Assembly (NCBI GenBank): GCA_029432795.1
Contig: JARNMJ010000018.1
Location: forward strand, 1 to 64,000
DNA: 64,000 nucleotides
Direction of reading: 5' to 3'
Source of the DNA: Pontiellaceae bacterium B12219
GTDB taxonomy: Bacteria > Verrucomicrobiota > Kiritimatiellia > Kiritimatiellales > Pontiellaceae
The position numbers and the translations under genes were made by a program. The notes below the pieces were generated by a model that saw only the letters and a list, made by a program, of their open reading frames with translations, did no database searches and was not told the DNA's origin. Positions 61,954-64,000 of the stretch are shown here, piece after piece; position 1 is the stretch's first letter, and each line of letters opens with the position of its first letter.

Positions 61954-61956
61954 GGG

Positions 61957-62736
61957 TTAGACGGAAATACGGATGCGCTCGATGGAGCGGGCTTTGCCTG
62001 TTTTCATGTCGACGTCGACGATCGCGCCTTCGAGGGTGGGATTACCTTTGGCGACGTCGAATTTTTGAGGGACACCGGTCAGGAATTTTTTGACAACGGG
62101 TTCCACTTCGCGGCCGAGGATGGAATCCTGCGGGCCGGTCATGCCGAGATCGGTCATATAGGCGGTACCGCCCGGATGAATCCGGTTGTCGGAAGTCTGA
62201 CAGTGCGTGTGTGTTCCGGTGACGGAGGAAACGCGGCCATCGAGAAAACGGCCCATCGCCATGCGTTCAGAAGATGCTTCACCGTGGAAATCCACGAAAA
62301 TGACTTTATCGCTGCTCAGCTGCCCTTTCAGCAAACGGTCGGCCATCTGAAACGGGCAGTCGTAATTCGGTTGCATAAATACACGGCAAATCAGCTGCAT
62401 CACCACAATTGGTCCTTCGGGGGTATCAACCCGCACCCATCCTTTTCCGGGTGCGCCTTTTCCGAAATTGGCCGGGCGGATAATCCGCTCTTCCAAATCA
62501 ATCCCGGCCACCATTTCCCGACTGTCCCAGGCGTGATCGCCCAGAATGATCACATCGGCGCCGGCGCTGAGAATGGCGTTGGCCATATCCGGAGTCGGCC
62601 CGCGGCCGGCGGCTGAATTTTCCGCATTTGCAATGATGAAGTCGACGCGGCCTTCTTCCCGCAACTGGGCGGCCACCTGCGTAAAGGCATTGCGTCCGGG
62701 CTTCCCGACAATATCTCCTACCAATAAAACATTCAT
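61957..62736 (-). CDS. YmdB-type metallophosphoesterase (TIGR00282 family)
   Basis: 259 residues. Calcineurin-like fold with VGDIVGKPGRNA near 6-17, NAENSAAGRGPT near 37-48, ILGDHAWDSRE, FHGEASSE and GTHTHCQTSD motifs; metal ligands Asp, Asn and His present. Phosphodiesterase of the YmdB family (2',3'-cAMP-type activity in Bacillus). Three bases separate it from xseA. GAGGAATTT precedes ATG, and a perfect TTCCAATAATTGGAA palindrome (62748-62762) lies directly before that site. Confidence 0.88.
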   Translation of the reverse strand: MNVLLVGDIVGKPGRNAFTQVAAQLREEGRVDFIIANAENSAAGRGPTPDMANAILSAGADVIILGDHAWDSREMVAGIDLEERIIRPANFGKGAPGKGWVRVDTPEGPIVVMQLICRVFMQPNYDCPFQMADRLLKGQLSSDKVIFVDFHGEASSERMAMGRFLDGRVSSVTGTHTHCQTSDNRIHPGGTAYMTDLGMTGPQDSILGREVEPVVKKFLTGVPQKFDVAKGNPTLEGAIVDVDMKTGKARSIERIRISV

Positions 62737-62869
62737 AAATTCCTCGTTTCCAATAATTGGAACGCAGAATACAGAAATGCCGTGAGGTGTCGAGACAGGG
62801 ATAAATAGGGAATAAAAAGGGTTGTTGCCGTTACGGAATTAATATATCCGTTTATCCGCATAAACAAAT

Positions 62870-63005
62870 TTAACAGGAAACGGAAGACGGTGAAAATCCG
62901 TCGCGGACGCGCCGCTGTAACCGGATCGGGCTCTTTAAACCACTGCACATTTAGTGTGGGAAGGAAGGAGTTCCCAAAGCCGGAAGCCAGAAGACGACCT
63001 GTTAA
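62870..63005 (+). promoter_or_regulatory. Cobalamin (B12) riboswitch upstream of metE
   Basis: Closing stem P1 TTAACAGG (62870-62877) with CCTGTTAA (62998-63005), eight perfect pairs. Inside, the conserved core has GGTGAAAATCC, CGCCGCTGTAACCGG, and the B12 box AAGCCGGAAGCCAGAAGACG. A hairpin between 63050 and 63075 could be part of the expression platform hiding the ribosome-binding site. Expected effect: cobalamin turns off metE when B12-dependent MetH can work. Confidence 0.93.
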
Positions 63006-63125
63006 GAGTAACCAAGCAGTTACGCTCCGCGCTTCGAGTGTTGCAAAAAAACCGTCGCTGTTCAATCGGCAACGGTGCAATCCCGCGTGCGGTCGTGCCT
63101 GCCTTTAACCAACAAGGAAATAAGC

Positions 63126-64000
63126 ATGAAAGCACATATCCTCGGATTCCCGCGAATTGGAACCCACCGTGAACTGAAACATATCCTCGAAGCCTACTGG
63201 TCGGGATCAATTCCACTGAAAACCCTCAACCTTCGCACGGCAAAACTGAGGCAGGAACACTGGCAGATTCAACAGGACAGCGGCCTCGACACCGTGGCCA
63301 CCGGCGATTTTTCGCTCTATGACCACATGCTTGATACCGCATTGATGCTGGGCGCGGTTCCCCCGCGGTTCAACACCATTCCGTCCAGCTGTCCGGAAAA
63401 TCTTTATTTCCGTATGGCCCGGGGCGATGCGGAATACGGGATCACCGCCATGGAAATGACCAAATGGTTTGATACCAACTACCATTACATTGTGCCCGAG
63501 TTTACCGAAGGAATGGAACTGAAGTATTCCTCCTCAAAACTGGTCGATGAAACGCGCGAAGCCATTGCGAATGGTTTTTTTCCGAAACCGGTACTGGTGG
63601 GTCCGCTGACGTTTCTCCAGCTGGCCAAAGATATGGATGGCGGAAACCGCTGGGATTATCTGGATACCATTCTCGGTATTTATGAAACCGTTATTGCGGA
63701 ACTGGCACAACTGGCTGACTGCATTCAACTGGATGAGCCGGTGCTATGCACTGACCTGCCGGACGAAGTGAAAGCGCTCGCCCCACGGGTTTATGAAAAG
63801 CTCAAATCTGCGGCCGGGAAAAGCGACCTGATGCTGGCTACCTATTTTGGGAAACTGGAAGACAATCTGGAATGGGTTGCGGAACTTCCGGTTGATGTGC
63901 TGCATATCGATCTGGTGCACGGCTCCGGTCAGCTCCAGCAAGTGCTGAAAAAATGGCCAAAGGAAAAACAGCTTTCACTGGGCGTGGTAAACGGTCGGAA
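63126..64000 (+). CDS. metE: MetE, cobalamin-independent methionine synthase (N-terminal part; cut by window end)
   Basis: The first 291 residues; the gene continues past the window. ATG 63126 has AAGGAAAT upstream. Starts MKAHILGFPRIGTHRELK, the standard MetE N-terminal domain; later DEPVLCTDLP and VLHIDLVHG match its folate-binding half. Transfers methyl from methyl-THF triglutamate to homocysteine. The B12 riboswitch in its leader fits its role as the B12-free alternative. Confidence 0.95.
   Translation, partial: MKAHILGFPRIGTHRELKHILEAYWSGSIPLKTLNLRTAKLRQEHWQIQQDSGLDTVATGDFSLYDHMLDTALMLGAVPPRFNTIPSSCPENLYFRMARGDAEYGITAMEMTKWFDTNYHYIVPEFTEGMELKYSSSKLVDETREAIANGFFPKPVLVGPLTFLQLAKDMDGGNRWDYLDTILGIYETVIAELAQLADCIQLDEPVLCTDLPDEVKALAPRVYEKLKSAAGKSDLMLATYFGKLEDNLEWVAELPVDVLHIDLVHGSGQLQQVLKKWPKEKQLSLGVVNGR

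Larger units (their letters stand above)
2503..62762. repeat. Family of 28 dispersed palindromes, TTCCA-R-NNN-Y-TGGAA
   Basis: Exact 15-bp matches start at 2503, 2554, 3662, 3836, 7253, 8074, 8122, 18501, 22189, 23923, 25562, 25841, 27566, 36745, 40167, 40532, 47925, 47942, 48953, 51130, 53485, 53746, 54311, 56116, 56227, 60934, 61455 and 62748. All 28 have purine at the first and pyrimidine at the last spacer base. Twenty lie in coding sequence: 14 read F-Q-x-L-E, five P-x-x-G and one S-x-x-W-N. Eight are intergenic. About 0.06 would be expected by chance for ten fixed bases in 64 kb. Confidence 0.9.

Overview
The window looks like a chromosome segment of an anaerobic PVC-superphylum bacterium, most likely Kiritimatiellota or a near relative. 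This rests on moderate-to-high GC content, very large secreted proteins with CARDB-like, FN3-like and thrombospondin-3 type domains, and PVC-like housekeeping genes. No rRNA or phylogenetic marker search was possible, so the assignment is an inference.

Left third (1-20.4 kb): a metalloid-resistance island made of three transcription units. Unit 1 (minus) reads arsR2, acr3, arsC, arsD (fused to a membrane-anchored domain), a CcdA-like membrane protein, arsA, arsR1, arsJ-associated GAPDH, arsJ. It covers arsenate reduction, chaperoned ATP-dependent arsenite efflux, Acr3 efflux, and export of arsenate as 1-arseno-3-phosphoglycerate. Unit 2 (plus, divergent from arsR3) reads an ArsP-type permease, a MerT-like protein and a NifX-like protein. 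Unit 3 (minus) reads arsR4, a second permease, TolC, adaptor, RND pump, a 42-aa protein, two thioredoxin-fold proteins and a second CcdA-like protein. It couples metalloid export to disulfide chemistry.

Middle (20.7-45.6 kb): a MATE exporter, an HNH nuclease and Vsr without a methyltransferase, a DUF1573 protein, and a 12.3-kb operon of three giant secreted proteins (1900, 1053 and 1144 aa). After these come a Na/Pi symporter, a DUF1858-like protein, a hemerythrin, a plant-type UDP-sugar pyrophosphorylase, a decayed sugar transporter and a HEAT-repeat lipoprotein. Two REP-like double-hairpin elements supply the stop codons of the genes before them.

Right third (46-64 kb): mostly housekeeping. 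It holds serC, tRNA-Arg(CCG), tRNA-Leu(TAA), tsaC, a low-MW phosphatase, an rpiB-glyA fusion, an ECF sigma/anti-sigma-like pair, a family 4 UDG, an RluA-type synthase, a CinA-type gene, rsmB, a MotA/MotB-like proton-channel pair with unusual tails, an HtrA-type protease, xseBA, ymdB and a cobalamin riboswitch in front of metE (cut by the window end).

Two patterns run across the window. The first is a palindrome, TTCCA-R-NNN-Y-TGGAA, found 28 times in 64 kb inside and between genes; inside genes it mostly reads Phe-Gln-x-Leu-Glu. The second is a set of promoters whose -10 box lies only 6-7 nt before the start codon, which predicts leaderless mRNAs. The arsR promoters are of this type and carry their operator inside the -35/-10 spacer.
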